Positions 1-9,156 of a DNA stretch of 64,000 bases are shown piece by piece; the first letter of the stretch is position 1; every line of letters begins with the position of its first letter. The translations under genes and the position numbers were made by a program. Below the pieces are notes generated by a model that did not search any database, was not told where the DNA came from, and saw only the letters and a list, made by a program, of their open reading frames with translations. The stretch comes from Polaribacter haliotis (GTDB taxonomy: Bacteria > Bacteroidota > Bacteroidia > Flavobacteriales > Flavobacteriaceae), in assembly GCF_014784055.1 (NCBI RefSeq), contig NZ_CP061813.1, forward strand, positions 2,924,001 through 2,988,000, given 5' to 3'.

Positions 1-508
1 TGTCTGTTACATTATAGCTTCCGCTTTTAAACAATAATTTGTCTGAGATAGAAATAAAAACAACAGTTTTTTCTACATTTACTTCGATATCTTTATCTTG
101 TATACCATCTGTTAAGTTTCTAGTTAAATGATATTTAATAGCCAAGTTAATAGAATCTTTCTGAGTCATTGCTTTTCTAACTCCATTAATATATTTGTCT
201 TTCTCACTTAATTGAGAAATAACAGTTTTAATATTATCAGAAGAAGATTGTGTTAAAACAGTTAAATTTTCAACTTGTTTTAGAGCAGATTTCTTATCCT
301 CTTTTAAGTATTTTACTTGTTCTTGAAGAGAGAACATTTTCGCGTCTTCTTTTTCTTTTTCAATTAAACACTTTTGCAAATTAGTTTTTACAGTAAGTAA
401 TTCTTGTTCTGTACTTATTTTTTCTGCTTGCAATGCTGCGAATTCTTTCTTAGATACACATGAACTAATTAAAATTCCGGATAATATTAGTAATGATATT
501 TTCTTCAT
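1..508 (-). CDS. OmpA-family lipoprotein, 3' part cut by window edge
   Basis: Reading from the start codon at 508 leftward gives an open frame of about 169 codons that runs off the window. It begins MKKISLLILSGILISSC, a lipoprotein signal with a Cys at residue 17. A coiled-coil rich in Glu, Lys and Gln follows (about residues 20-110). The last visible part, VVFISISDKLLFKSGS, looks like the first strand of an OmpA/MotB peptidoglycan-binding domain. By family knowledge this would be an outer-membrane-anchored protein that clamps to peptidoglycan. It is divergent from the apbE-like gene. The frame is open and the signal clear; the OmpA assignment rests on only the start of the domain. Confidence 0.75.
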   Translation of the reverse strand, partial: MKKISLLILSGILISSCVSKKEFAALQAEKISTEQELLTVKTNLQKCLIEKEKEDAKMFSLQEQVKYLKEDKKSALKQVENLTVLTQSSSDNIKTVISQLSEKDKYINGVRKAMTQKDSINLAIKYHLTRNLTDGIQDKDIEVNVEKTVVFISISDKLLFKSGSYNVTD

Positions 509-630
509 TATTTTTAAAATTAATGATTTATTATTCCTACAAATTTAACAAAATCAATGAACAAAAAGAGGTAATATCAATATTTTATGAAAAAATTATA
601 TATTATTTTTACAACTTAGATTTAATAATT

Positions 631-1623
631 ATGAAAACATATAAAATCTCACTATTCTTATTGGTATTTATATCTTTATTTTCATGTGAAAAAGAGATTG
701 AAAATGCAGATTTTACATTAAAAGGATTTGTGTTTGGTACAACGTATAAAATTACATACTTAGATGCGCCTAAAAATTATCAAAAATCGATAGATAGTTT
801 ATTTCGTTTGGTAAATAAATCGGTTTCTACTTATATACCAACATCCGATATTTCTAAAATAAATAAAGGAGAAACAACTGTTATTGTAGATAAATATTTT
901 AAAGAAATTTTTAAAAAATCGAAAAGAATTTACAAAGAAACAGATGGTTATTTCGATCCAACTGTGGGTAATTTAGTAAATGCTTGGGGTTTTGGTCCTA
1001 AAAAACAAAAAAACGATCTAACCAAAGAAGATATCGAAAAACAAATGCACTTAGTTGGTTTATATAAAGTAGATATTTTAAACAATAAAATTGTAAAACA
1101 AAATCCTGCAATTTATTTAGATTTTAATTCTATTGGTAAAGGATTTGGAATCGATGTAATAGCTCGTTTTTTGGATAGCAAAAAGATCTCTAGTTACTTA
1201 GTTGAAATTGGAGGAGAAATTCGTTCAAAAGGTACTAAAAAGAAAAACAAACCTTGGGTTATTAAATTAGTAGACCCAATAAAAACCAATTCTAATACTG
1301 GTTACAAAGTGTTAAATTTATCTAATAAATCTATGGCAACTTCTGGGAATTATAGAAAATTTAGAGTTGCAGACAATGGAAAAAAATATGTACATACCAT
1401 TAACCCTAAAACTGGCTATGCTTTAGAAAGTAACTTATTAAGTGCATCTGTAATTGCAAGCTTAGATTGTGCAGATGTAGATGGGTATGCAACTGCTTTT
1501 ATGGCTATGGGACTTGAAAAAACGAAAGAATTTATTAAAAATAATCCATCTATAGAGGTGATTCTTATTTACTTAAATAAAGATGGAAATTTAGAAGAGT
1601 TTACAAATTATACCTACAAGTAG
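631..1623 (+). CDS. apbE: FAD:protein FMN transferase (ApbE family)
   Basis: I place the start at 631, because MKTYKISLFLLVFISLFSC is a lipoprotein signal (lipobox Cys at residue 19) and the longer frame upstream (to 493) is low-complexity and overlaps the divergent gene. The 330-residue product has ApbE hallmarks: GFVFGTTYKITY near the N-terminus, EIGGEIRSKG in the middle, HTINPKTGYA and DCADVDGYATAF near the C-terminus, where the family binds Mg and FAD. ApbE proteins covalently attach FMN to Thr in partners such as Na+-NQR and RNF subunits. None of these partners is in the window, so the target is unknown. It likely acts in the periplasm, tethered to a membrane. Confidence 0.9.
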   Translation: MKTYKISLFLLVFISLFSCEKEIENADFTLKGFVFGTTYKITYLDAPKNYQKSIDSLFRLVNKSVSTYIPTSDISKINKGETTVIVDKYFKEIFKKSKRIYKETDGYFDPTVGNLVNAWGFGPKKQKNDLTKEDIEKQMHLVGLYKVDILNNKIVKQNPAIYLDFNSIGKGFGIDVIARFLDSKKISSYLVEIGGEIRSKGTKKKNKPWVIKLVDPIKTNSNTGYKVLNLSNKSMATSGNYRKFRVADNGKKYVHTINPKTGYALESNLLSASVIASLDCADVDGYATAFMAMGLEKTKEFIKNNPSIEVILIYLNKDGNLEEFTNYTYK

Positions 1624-1648
1624 GTATTTTATTTGCCGATTTAAATAC

Positions 1649-1656
1649 TATTTTTG
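1649..1656 (+). promoter_or_regulatory. Putative -7 box for the secreted TPR-like gene
   Basis: TATTTTTG fits the Bacteroidota -7 consensus TAnnTTTG and lies 40 bases before the ATG at 1697. A TTTG at 1632-1635 could serve as a -33 element but the spacing (13 bases) is shorter than usual, so this is tentative. Confidence 0.4.
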
Positions 1657-1696
1657 CTATATTGCATTACTTACAAAAAGAGAAATTTAAAATACC

Positions 1697-2977
1697 ATGA
1701 AAAAAATACTAATAGCGTTTTGTTGCGTTATGACATTTTCAATGTCATATTCTCAGTCTAATTTAGATATTGCAAACGTTTATATTAAAAGAGCAAATTC
1801 GGTTATAGAAGAAAGTATAGATTATAAAGAAGCTTTGGCTCTTTTTGAAAAAGCAATGAAATATATGGACACCATAACTTCGCCAGATATTGCAAGTTTA
1901 GGTTCTAGAATTTATTTTGAATTAGAAGACTATAGAGAAGCACAAAAATATTCTAAACAATTTTTTCTTATTTCTAAAAATAAGAGATCTGAGTCATACA
2001 TACAACAGTTAGACCTATTTGTAACTATTAACGAAGAATTAGAGCTTCAAATTGCAGAAGAAAATAGGATTGCAGAAGAAAAATTACAAAGACAGAAAGA
2101 ATTACAAAGAATAGATTCTTTAAAAACAGTTTGGAAAACTACTTCTGCTAAACTTGCTATAAAAGTCGACAGTATATATAGTTTTAATAAAAATAATTAC
2201 GCACTTTACACTAAAGATAATAAGTTTGGTATAATAAACGATGTTGGAAATATTGTTGTTGAAGCCTCAGAATTTCTATATGGAGTTAATTTTGAAGGTT
2301 ATATTGTTCTTCAAAACAAAAAAGAAGACCCAAATAAAATTTACTATTTTAATACCTTTAAGGGTACTGGAAATATGTTACCATCGCCATCTGATTTTAA
2401 TTCTATTTCTACACATTTTGGAAAAGTAATGCTACCAAGATCTAATGGTAGATTGGTTACTTATCCAAACAATTCTTACCAACCAATGGTTTATGATTTA
2501 AATGTGAACAAATTTGTAAAGGTTTCGAACCAAGAAGATTTATTTAAGACCTTAAAAAAAGGTGATATTATACGTAAATATAATAAAGAAGGAGAAATTA
2601 AATTAGATAAGGATTGGTATATTTTTGGTGGTCATTTAGGTGGAGGAGTGCATCCATTGTATGTAGAAAATGACTATAATATAAATGGATATTTATTTTC
2701 AGTAGATGGTTCTGTAACATCTGCAAACTCTCAATATAAATATTTAGGTGCTTTTTACAATAGTAAATTAGAAGCTATAAATGGAAGTACAAGAGTTTGG
2801 TTAAACCAAAATGGAACTAAAGTAGCAGCTCTTAAAGACGCAACAGCTAATTACGAAGGTAATTCTAAAGTAGTAAAATTAGAAGACGGAGCTTATCAAA
2901 TTTTTAAGGACGGAAAAATTGTAAAGGGAACAGAATCTTTGGAAAAGATGGTAGATTATTTAAGGAAATTTAATTAA
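1697..2977 (+). CDS. Secreted protein of unknown function with N-terminal TPR-like part
   Basis: This 426-residue product starts with a signal peptide (MKKILIAFCCVMTFSMSYSQS). Residues about 23-105 look like two TPR-like helical pairs (ANVYIKRAN, YKEALALFEKAMKYM, DYREAQKYSKQF). Residues about 108-150 are a charged coiled-coil (AEENRIAEEKLQRQKELQR). The rest (about 150-426) has repeating short aromatic/Gly-rich strands such as YALYTKDNKFGIINDVGNI, which resembles WG-type or propeller-like repeats but not convincingly. I do not recognise a family. It ends directly against the convergent methyltransferase gene, with no bases between the stop codons. Location is probably periplasmic or outer-membrane associated. 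Confidence 0.75.
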   Translation: MKKILIAFCCVMTFSMSYSQSNLDIANVYIKRANSVIEESIDYKEALALFEKAMKYMDTITSPDIASLGSRIYFELEDYREAQKYSKQFFLISKNKRSESYIQQLDLFVTINEELELQIAEENRIAEEKLQRQKELQRIDSLKTVWKTTSAKLAIKVDSIYSFNKNNYALYTKDNKFGIINDVGNIVVEASEFLYGVNFEGYIVLQNKKEDPNKIYYFNTFKGTGNMLPSPSDFNSISTHFGKVMLPRSNGRLVTYPNNSYQPMVYDLNVNKFVKVSNQEDLFKTLKKGDIIRKYNKEGEIKLDKDWYIFGGHLGGGVHPLYVENDYNINGYLFSVDGSVTSANSQYKYLGAFYNSKLEAINGSTRVWLNQNGTKVAALKDATANYEGNSKVVKLEDGAYQIFKDGKIVKGTESLEKMVDYLRKFN

Positions 2978-3745
2978 CTATTTAAAGCATACAGGAAGAA
3001 TTTCATTCTTCATTAAACAAAATCGTTCTAGTTTTTCTGGAGCGATTTTTTTTGTATAATCTACTTCGTTTACAGTAAAACCTATAGAACGTAGTTTGTT
3101 AAAATAATCTCGACCATAAATTCTTACATGATCATATTGTCCAAAAATTTCCGCACGTTTTTTTCGATTTGTAATAGAATCGTCTTCGAAAGTTTTTTCT
3201 CTAGACAAATCTTGCGGAATTTGAAAAATACCAAATCCACCAGGTTTTAAAACTCTATATAATTCTTGCATTGCTTTGGTGTCATCTTGGATGTGTTCCA
3301 ATACATGGTTACAAAAAACAACATCAAATTTGTTGTCTTTAAAAGGTAAATCGCAAATATCTGCTTTAACGTCTGCGATTGGCGATTCTAAGTCCGAAGT
3401 TGTATAGTCTAAGTTTTTTTGCTTCCTAAAAAGATCTAAAAAACACTGTTCAGGAGCAATGTGTAATACTTTTAACTTTTTTGTAGAAGTAAAAAAAACA
3501 GTTTCATCTTTTAAGAAAAGCCACATTAACCTGTGTCTTTCTAAGGATAATGTAGAAGGAGATAAAGCATTTTCTCTTTGTTTTCCATATCCATAAGGTA
3601 AAAACTTTTTAAAGCTTCTCCCATCTATTGGATCTGTAAATTTATTACCTTTTAAATACCAAGCAATAACTGGTCGCACCAAATAGCTGGCCTTTATTAG
3701 TAAAGGTCTTGGAATGGTGTTTAAGATGGATTTAAAGATATACAC
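2978..3745 (-). CDS. Class I SAM-dependent methyltransferase
   Basis: The 255-residue product has a Methyltransf_11-type fold: motif I region KVLHIAPEQCFLDLF (about 106-120), an acidic residue in DLESPIADVKADICDLPF (motif II/III), FDVVFCNHVLEHIQDD (motif IV) and LYRVLKPGGFGIFQIP (motif V/VI). The usual GxGxG is replaced by HIAPEQ, as seen in some sugar or lipid methyltransferases. No signal peptide, so it is cytoplasmic. The substrate cannot be told from the sequence. It lies 3 bases after map in the same orientation, so it is likely co-transcribed with it. Confidence 0.85.
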   Translation of the reverse strand: MYIFKSILNTIPRPLLIKASYLVRPVIAWYLKGNKFTDPIDGRSFKKFLPYGYGKQRENALSPSTLSLERHRLMWLFLKDETVFFTSTKKLKVLHIAPEQCFLDLFRKQKNLDYTTSDLESPIADVKADICDLPFKDNKFDVVFCNHVLEHIQDDTKAMQELYRVLKPGGFGIFQIPQDLSREKTFEDDSITNRKKRAEIFGQYDHVRIYGRDYFNKLRSIGFTVNEVDYTKKIAPEKLERFCLMKNEILPVCFK

Positions 3746-3748
3746 GAA

Positions 3749-4555
3749 CTAGTTTGCTCTAAATTCATCTTCCTCATTAGTAACAACCCCTAAAGCTTCA
3801 TGTATATATTTAAATGTTGAAAGTAATTCTGGTTTTCCATTAACAATTGCAACATCATGTTCGAAATGTGCAGAAGGCTTATTGTCTAGGGTGGTAATTG
3901 TCCAACCGTCTGAATGTTGTCTTATTTTATGAGTTCCTAAATTTGTCATAGGTTCAATGGCTACAACCATTCCTTCTATAAATTTCTTTCCTCTTCCTCT
4001 TTTACCATAATTTGGCATTTCTGGATCTTCGTGCATTTCTCTTCCTAATCCATGTCCAACCAATTCTCTAACAACTCCATAACCATGGTCTTCTGTAAAT
4101 TTCTGGATAGCATAACCTACATCGCCAACTCTGTTACCCGCTTTAAATTCACGAATACCAACATATAAACTTTCTCTAGTAACGTCTAATAATTTTTTTG
4201 TTTCAGATGCAATTTCGCCAACTGCAAAAGTGTAAGCATGATCTCCATAAAATCCGTTCTTTTTAGCTCCACAATCTATGGAAATAATATCGCCTTCTTT
4301 TAATGGTTCTTTATTTGGAATTCCATGAACTACTTGCGAGTTCGGACTCATACAAAGTGTATTTGGGAAGTCGTACAAACCTAAAAAACCTGGAATTGCA
4401 CCTTCTGCTCTAATAAAATCTTCTGCAAGTTTATCTAAATATAAAGTAGAAATACCTGGTTTTACTTCTTTGGCTAACATTCCTAAAGTTTTAGAAACTA
4501 TTAATGCACTTTCACGCATTAACTCTATTTCTTCTTTGGTTTTAATTTTAATCAT
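3749..4555 (-). CDS. map: Methionine aminopeptidase, type I
   Basis: It removes the initiator Met from new proteins in the cytoplasm. I choose the start at 4555 (MIKIKTKEEIELM), since the seven residues upstream in the longer frame (start 4576) do not match the family. That gives 268 residues, the normal size. The five metal ligands are in place: D94 (SIDCGA), D105 (GDHAYTF), H168 (GHGLGR), E201 (AIEPM) and E232 (HFEHDVA); H78 (VVHGIPN) is the substrate-binding His. It is followed by the methyltransferase gene with a 3-base gap and preceded by the HAD/thioredoxin pair on the same strand. Confidence 0.96.
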   Translation of the reverse strand: MIKIKTKEEIELMRESALIVSKTLGMLAKEVKPGISTLYLDKLAEDFIRAEGAIPGFLGLYDFPNTLCMSPNSQVVHGIPNKEPLKEGDIISIDCGAKKNGFYGDHAYTFAVGEIASETKKLLDVTRESLYVGIREFKAGNRVGDVGYAIQKFTEDHGYGVVRELVGHGLGREMHEDPEMPNYGKRGRGKKFIEGMVVAIEPMTNLGTHKIRQHSDGWTITTLDNKPSAHFEHDVAIVNGKPELLSTFKYIHEALGVVTNEEDEFRAN

Positions 4556-4613
4556 ATTAAAAAAATTGAAACGCAAAGTTACTATAATTTAAAGAATTAA
4601 GAGTGTAGTTGGG

Positions 4614-5015
4614 TTATTTGAAAAAAGAGAAAAATCCTTTTTTCTTTTTTACGGTTGGTTCGTAGTTAAAAATTTGTTTGTAAACAGCTGTCCAGCCAAT
4701 AAAACCGCCAACATTTCTATCGTCTATAAATAAATCTGCATGAATTTTTCTACTGTCTATTCCATCGAAAATTTCTTCAGGATAACTATTGTTTACAGCG
4801 TAGAATTCGATACCATTTTTTTTACAAAATGCAACAGCTTCTTCTAATTTAGAGCCACTTCTATAAGTCCAAAGGATTAACCTGTAACCTTCGGATTGTA
4901 GTTTGTGCAGTGTTTCGAAAGCAAAAATTAATGGTTTTCCAACTTCTGGATATGCATCTTCTACAATGGTGCCATCGAAATCTACAGCAATTAGCAGGTT
5001 GTTGTTAAAAGTCAT
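4614..5015 (-). CDS. Small HAD-family hydrolase
   Basis: The 133-residue product carries the HAD motif I AVDFDGTI with nucleophile D12 and acid/base D14, a Ser/Thr motif II (ILWTYRSG) and an acidic motif IV (DLFIDDRNVGG). There is no cap domain, consistent with small phosphatases of the Bacteroidota type known from Bacteroides. The substrate is unknown. Its ATG overlaps the stop of the thioredoxin-like gene by one base (TAATG), so the two are translationally coupled in one operon. Confidence 0.85.
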   Translation of the reverse strand: MTFNNNLLIAVDFDGTIVEDAYPEVGKPLIFAFETLHKLQSEGYRLILWTYRSGSKLEEAVAFCKKNGIEFYAVNNSYPEEIFDGIDSRKIHADLFIDDRNVGGFIGWTAVYKQIFNYEPTVKKKKGFFSFFK

Positions 5016-5545
5016 TATTTACTTTTATCGTAAGAATGTTTATATGGTTGTCTCGATACGATTTTTAAAATATCTTTCTCTAAAGATTCTCTTGCATATT
5101 CTACATAGCGTCCAACTTCTTTTCCATCTTTATAGAAAATAAAAGTAGGTACTCTTTTTATGTCTAAACCTTCTTGTAAATTATCTGGGGTTTTTTTACT
5201 ACGATTAACAGTAACTAAATCTAAATTTTTAAAATTAAAATTAGCTTGTTCTAAAATCTTATAAAAATGTGGTGTTTCTCTTTTGCTATCTCCACACCAA
5301 GTTCCCATAAAACCTTTTATTTTATAGCCTTTTAATTCTTTTTTTAAAGCTTCGATAGTGGCTTCATCTGGAGTATAATTGTCAAATTTTTGAGTAAACC
5401 AAGAGTTGTAAGGCGCTTGCATAAAAGACTCTTTATTAGCAAAACCAATTAAGTCTCCACTTTTATTTTTAGCTGCAGTAATTTCTTGTTGTGCGTTACA
5501 AGAAATTAAAAGGATGGCGCATACAATTGTAAATATTTTTTTCAT
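5015..5545 (-). CDS. Thioredoxin-fold lipoprotein with a single active-site Cys
   Basis: The 176-residue product has a lipoprotein signal MKKIFTIVCAILLISC (Cys16). A thioredoxin-like domain follows with GTWCGDSKRETP at about residues 81-92. The motif is WCGDS rather than WCxxC, so only one Cys (C84) is present at the active site; the family is better suited to thiol binding or monothiol chemistry than to classical disulfide exchange. The cis-Pro region KRVPTFIFYKDGKEVGRY is present. It should face the periplasm. It is 9 bases after gpmI and overlaps the HAD gene by one base. Confidence 0.85.
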   Translation of the reverse strand: MKKIFTIVCAILLISCNAQQEITAAKNKSGDLIGFANKESFMQAPYNSWFTQKFDNYTPDEATIEALKKELKGYKIKGFMGTWCGDSKRETPHFYKILEQANFNFKNLDLVTVNRSKKTPDNLQEGLDIKRVPTFIFYKDGKEVGRYVEYARESLEKDILKIVSRQPYKHSYDKSK

Positions 5546-5554
5546 AATATAATT

Positions 5555-7075
5555 TTATAGTAACGAATGCTGTGTCATTTCTTCTGGTTGTTTTACACCC
5601 ATTAAATCTAATATGGTAGGAGCAATATCGCCCAAGATACCACTTTTTATGGATTTTATTTCATCATCAATTAAAATGAAAGGAACTGGGTTTGTTGTAT
5701 GTGCAGTATGAGGTGAACCATCTGGATTCATCATTGTTTCGCAATTTCCATGATCTGCAATTAATAAAGTAGAATAACCGTTTTTTAAACCAGTTTCTAT
5801 TACTTCTTTTGCACAAATGTCTACAGTTTCACAAGCTTTAATTGCTGCTTCCATTATTCCTGTATGGCCAACCATATCTCCATTTGCAAAGTTTAAACAA
5901 ACAAAATCTGCTTCGCCTTTTTCTAAATCTTCACAAAGTGCATCTTTTAATTCGTATGCACTCATTTCTGGTTTTAAATCGTAAGTTGCTACTTTTGGTG
6001 AATTTCTTAAAATTCGAGATTCACCTTCAAAAGGAGTTTCTTGTCCGCCAGAAAAGAAAAATGTAACGTGAGGATATTTCTCTGTTTCAGCAATTCTAAT
6101 TTGTTTTTTACCAGCATCAGATAATACTTCTCCTAACGTGTTTTTAATATTATCGCTGTTATAAATTACGTTAATTCCTTTAAAAGATTCATCATATAAA
6201 GTAATAGTTGTAAAATATAAGTCTAATTTTTTCATTCCAAATTCAGGGAAATCATTTTGAGACAATGCATTTGTAAGTTCTCTTCCTCTATCTGTTCTAT
6301 AGTTGAAAAATAAAACTACATCACCTTCTTTTATTTGTGCTTTTGGAGAACCATCAGCATTTGTTACTATAATTGGTTTGTGAAATTCGTCTGTTAAACC
6401 AGCTTCGTAATTTTTGTTTATAGTTGTAATAACATCTGTAGTTTTTTCACCAATACCATTTACAACACCATCATAAGCCTCTTTAACACGTTCCCATCGA
6501 TTATCTCTATCCATTGCATAATAACGCCCAGTTACAGTAGCTAATTCTCCTGTACTTTCTTTCATGTAATCTTGAATATCATTTATGAAAAAAGTACCAG
6601 ATTTAGGATCGCAATCTCTACCGTCTGTAAATGCATGCAAATACACATTGTTTACTTCATTTTCTTTGGCAACATCTAAAATTCCTTTTAAATGATCTAT
6701 GTGCGCATGAATACCACCATTAGAAACCAAACCTAATAAATGAACATCTTTGTTGTTTTCTTTAGCGTAATTTAAAGTATCTAATAACACTTTTTCTTTG
6801 CCTAAAGTTTTTTCTTTAACAGCTTTATTAATTCTTGCTAAATTTTGATATACAATTCTACCAGCACCTAAATTCATATGACCAACTTCCGAATTTCCCA
6901 TCTGTCCTTCAGGTAAACCAACATGTAAACCATCTGTTCTTAATTCCGCATGCGGATATTGGTTGTATAAATTGTTAATATAAGGTGTGTTTGCGTTGTA
7001 AATTGCGGATACTTTTGGGTCTTGTGTAATACCCCATCCATCCAAAATCATTAAAATTACTTTCTTATTCATCAT
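5555..7075 (-). CDS. gpmI: 2,3-bisphosphoglycerate-independent phosphoglycerate mutase
   Basis: It interconverts 3- and 2-phosphoglycerate in glycolysis/gluconeogenesis, using Mn. The 506-residue length is normal. The alkaline-phosphatase-like metal site appears as LMILDGWG (D12), the catalytic Ser is S62 in MGNSEVGHMN, the phosphotransfer insert has HAFTDGRDCDP and GRYYAMDRDNRW, and the C-terminal metal motifs are NFANGDMVGHTG and IADHGNCE. The start could be the first or second of two adjacent Met codons. It heads the run toward the thioredoxin, HAD, map and methyltransferase genes. Confidence 0.97.
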   Translation of the reverse strand: MMNKKVILMILDGWGITQDPKVSAIYNANTPYINNLYNQYPHAELRTDGLHVGLPEGQMGNSEVGHMNLGAGRIVYQNLARINKAVKEKTLGKEKVLLDTLNYAKENNKDVHLLGLVSNGGIHAHIDHLKGILDVAKENEVNNVYLHAFTDGRDCDPKSGTFFINDIQDYMKESTGELATVTGRYYAMDRDNRWERVKEAYDGVVNGIGEKTTDVITTINKNYEAGLTDEFHKPIIVTNADGSPKAQIKEGDVVLFFNYRTDRGRELTNALSQNDFPEFGMKKLDLYFTTITLYDESFKGINVIYNSDNIKNTLGEVLSDAGKKQIRIAETEKYPHVTFFFSGGQETPFEGESRILRNSPKVATYDLKPEMSAYELKDALCEDLEKGEADFVCLNFANGDMVGHTGIMEAAIKACETVDICAKEVIETGLKNGYSTLLIADHGNCETMMNPDGSPHTAHTTNPVPFILIDDEIKSIKSGILGDIAPTILDLMGVKQPEEMTQHSLL

Positions 7076-7381
7076 CTAAAATTGAACAGTAAAAATAAGA
7101 AAGATTTTTGGCTTCTCTTTAATTTTTTACGAAACCGATAGCGTAAGAAAGAATTGCCAATTAAAGAACTATTAGTTTATAAATTTTTAAAGTTTTTTGA
7201 TTATTAAGTTATTTAAAATACAACCCAATAATACCTTTTTATCTTACAAATCCTTTTGTTTATTTTTTATTCAATTTCTAGAGAATTGTTATAAAGATAG
7301 AAAAAGAAACTTTTGGTTGTTAAAAAATATTAAATCAGCATTTTAATATGTAATTTTGTAAGAATATTATAATTATGTGTT
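7076..7381. other. Intergenic region between divergent gpmI and the hydroxylase gene
   Basis: This 306-base gap separates two divergent start codons. I see AT-rich sequence, one good -7 box for the rightward gene (7351-7358), and no open frame, strong hairpin or repeat. Confidence 0.6.
7351..7358 (+). promoter_or_regulatory. Putative -7 box of the aromatic amino acid hydroxylase gene
   Basis: TAATTTTG matches TAnnTTTG exactly, 23 bases before the ATG at 7382. No TTG stands at the usual -33 distance, so the promoter call is moderate. Confidence 0.45.
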
Positions 7382-9142
7382 ATGGATGCTCATTTTGAAT
7401 TGAACGATGTTACCAAGAAACTTCCCAAACATTTACACAAGTTTGTGGTAAAACAACCTTATGACGAATATACAGCTCAAAACCAAGCAGTTTGGAGATA
7501 TGTAATGAGAATGAATGTAGATTATTTGAGTAAAGTAGCACACAGCTCTTATGTAAAAGGATTAAAAAAAACAGGAATTTCAATTGAGAAAATTCCACAC
7601 ATGGCTGGCATGAATCGTATTTTAAAAGATATTGGTTGGGCTGCAGTTTCTGTAGATGGTTTTATTCCACCAAATGCTTTTATGGAATTTCAAGCCTATA
7701 ATGTGTTGGTTATCGCTTCAGATATGCGAACTATTAATCATATAGAATACACTCCAGCACCAGATATTATCCATGAAGCAGCAGGTCATGCACCTATTAT
7801 TGCCAACCCAGAATATGCAGAATATTTAAGACGTTTTGGAGAAATTGGAAGTAAAGCAATTTCGTCTGCAAAAGATTACGAAATGTACGAAGCAATTCGT
7901 TTGTTGTCTATTTTAAAAGAAGATCCTAATTCTACAGAAAAAGAAGTAGAAGATGCACAAACAAAAGTAGAATATTTACAAGATAATATGGGCGAATTAT
8001 CTGAAATGGCACAAATTAGAAATTTACATTGGTGGACAGTTGAATATGGTTTAATTGGCAGTTTAGAAGACCCAAAAATTTATGGAGCAGGTTTACTCTC
8101 TTCTATTGGCGAAAGTGCTTGGTGTATGAAAGATGAAGTAAAAAAAGTACCTTATTCGATTGAATCTGCAAATATAAATTTCGACATTACAAAACCACAA
8201 CCACAATTATATGTTACGCCAGATTTTGCACATTTAAGCTTGGTTTTAGAACAATTTGCAAATAAAATGGCGATTCGAAAAGGAGGTTTAAAAGGCATTC
8301 AAAAATTAATAAATTCCAAAAACTTAGGAACGATAGAATTAAGTACAGGAATACAAATTTCGGGCGTTTTTACTAATGTTATTGAAGATGAAAATGGAAA
8401 ACCAATTTACTTTCAAACGACAGGAAATACAGCTTTAGCAAATAGAGACAAAGAATTAATTGGACATGGAATAGAAAACCATTTTAATGGTTTTGGGAGC
8501 CCTGTTGGAAAATTAAAAGGTATAAATATTGCCATAGAAAATATGAGTCCAAGAGATTTGGAAGCCTACCAAATTTACGAAGGCAAAAAAATAAACTTAG
8601 AATTTGAAGGTGGAATAAAAGTAGAAGGAGATGTAATTACAGGAACTAGAGATTTACGAGGTAAAATTCTACTAATTTCTTTCGAAAACTGTACAGTTAC
8701 ACATGGAGAAACTGTCTTGTTTAAACCAGAATGGGGTATTTACGATATGGCTGTTGGAAAAGAAGTAGTTTCTGCGTATTCTGGAGCTTCAGATATTAAC
8801 TCATTTGAAGATAATTCTAAAGTTTCAGAAACGAAAACTCATAAAATTAAATATTCCGAAAACGAGAAAGTTTTATATAATTTATACGACAATGTTTGTG
8901 AAATGAGAGAAACGAATACAAGTTCTGAAGAAAACATCGAAACTATTTTTAATCAAGTAAAAACAAATTTTCCTATAGATTGGTTGTTGAGTTTAGAATT
9001 ATATGAAGTAGCTTTGCAAAATAATTTTACTGTAAAAACAGATATTTTAAATTATCTATTCGAATTGCAGCAAAATAAAAAATATAAAAGGTTAATTGAA
9101 AACGGATTGAATTTGTTACAGGTAAACGAATTACAATCATAA
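7382..9142 (+). CDS. phhA: Aromatic amino acid hydroxylase (phenylalanine 4-monooxygenase type)
   Basis: The 586-residue product has the pterin-dependent hydroxylase core at about residues 60-330. The iron ligands are in DIIHEAAGHAP (H131 and H136), with the usual preceding region IPHMAGMN and the later LHWWTVEYGLIG and YGAGLLSSIGE. The reaction would be Phe plus O2 and tetrahydropterin to Tyr. The C-terminal about 250 residues are extra compared with the roughly 270-residue proteobacterial enzyme, an arrangement I recall from other Flavobacteriaceae; their role is not known to me. It is followed 14 bases later by a rhodanese gene. Confidence 0.9.
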   Translation: MDAHFELNDVTKKLPKHLHKFVVKQPYDEYTAQNQAVWRYVMRMNVDYLSKVAHSSYVKGLKKTGISIEKIPHMAGMNRILKDIGWAAVSVDGFIPPNAFMEFQAYNVLVIASDMRTINHIEYTPAPDIIHEAAGHAPIIANPEYAEYLRRFGEIGSKAISSAKDYEMYEAIRLLSILKEDPNSTEKEVEDAQTKVEYLQDNMGELSEMAQIRNLHWWTVEYGLIGSLEDPKIYGAGLLSSIGESAWCMKDEVKKVPYSIESANINFDITKPQPQLYVTPDFAHLSLVLEQFANKMAIRKGGLKGIQKLINSKNLGTIELSTGIQISGVFTNVIEDENGKPIYFQTTGNTALANRDKELIGHGIENHFNGFGSPVGKLKGINIAIENMSPRDLEAYQIYEGKKINLEFEGGIKVEGDVITGTRDLRGKILLISFENCTVTHGETVLFKPEWGIYDMAVGKEVVSAYSGASDINSFEDNSKVSETKTHKIKYSENEKVLYNLYDNVCEMRETNTSSEENIETIFNQVKTNFPIDWLLSLELYEVALQNNFTVKTDILNYLFELQQNKKYKRLIENGLNLLQVNELQS

Positions 9143-9156
9143 AATTATTAAAAAAG

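Noticed and set aside
493..630. N-terminal extension of the ApbE frame
   Set aside because: The lipoprotein signal starts at 631; the upstream part is low-complexity and overlaps the divergent OmpA-like start.
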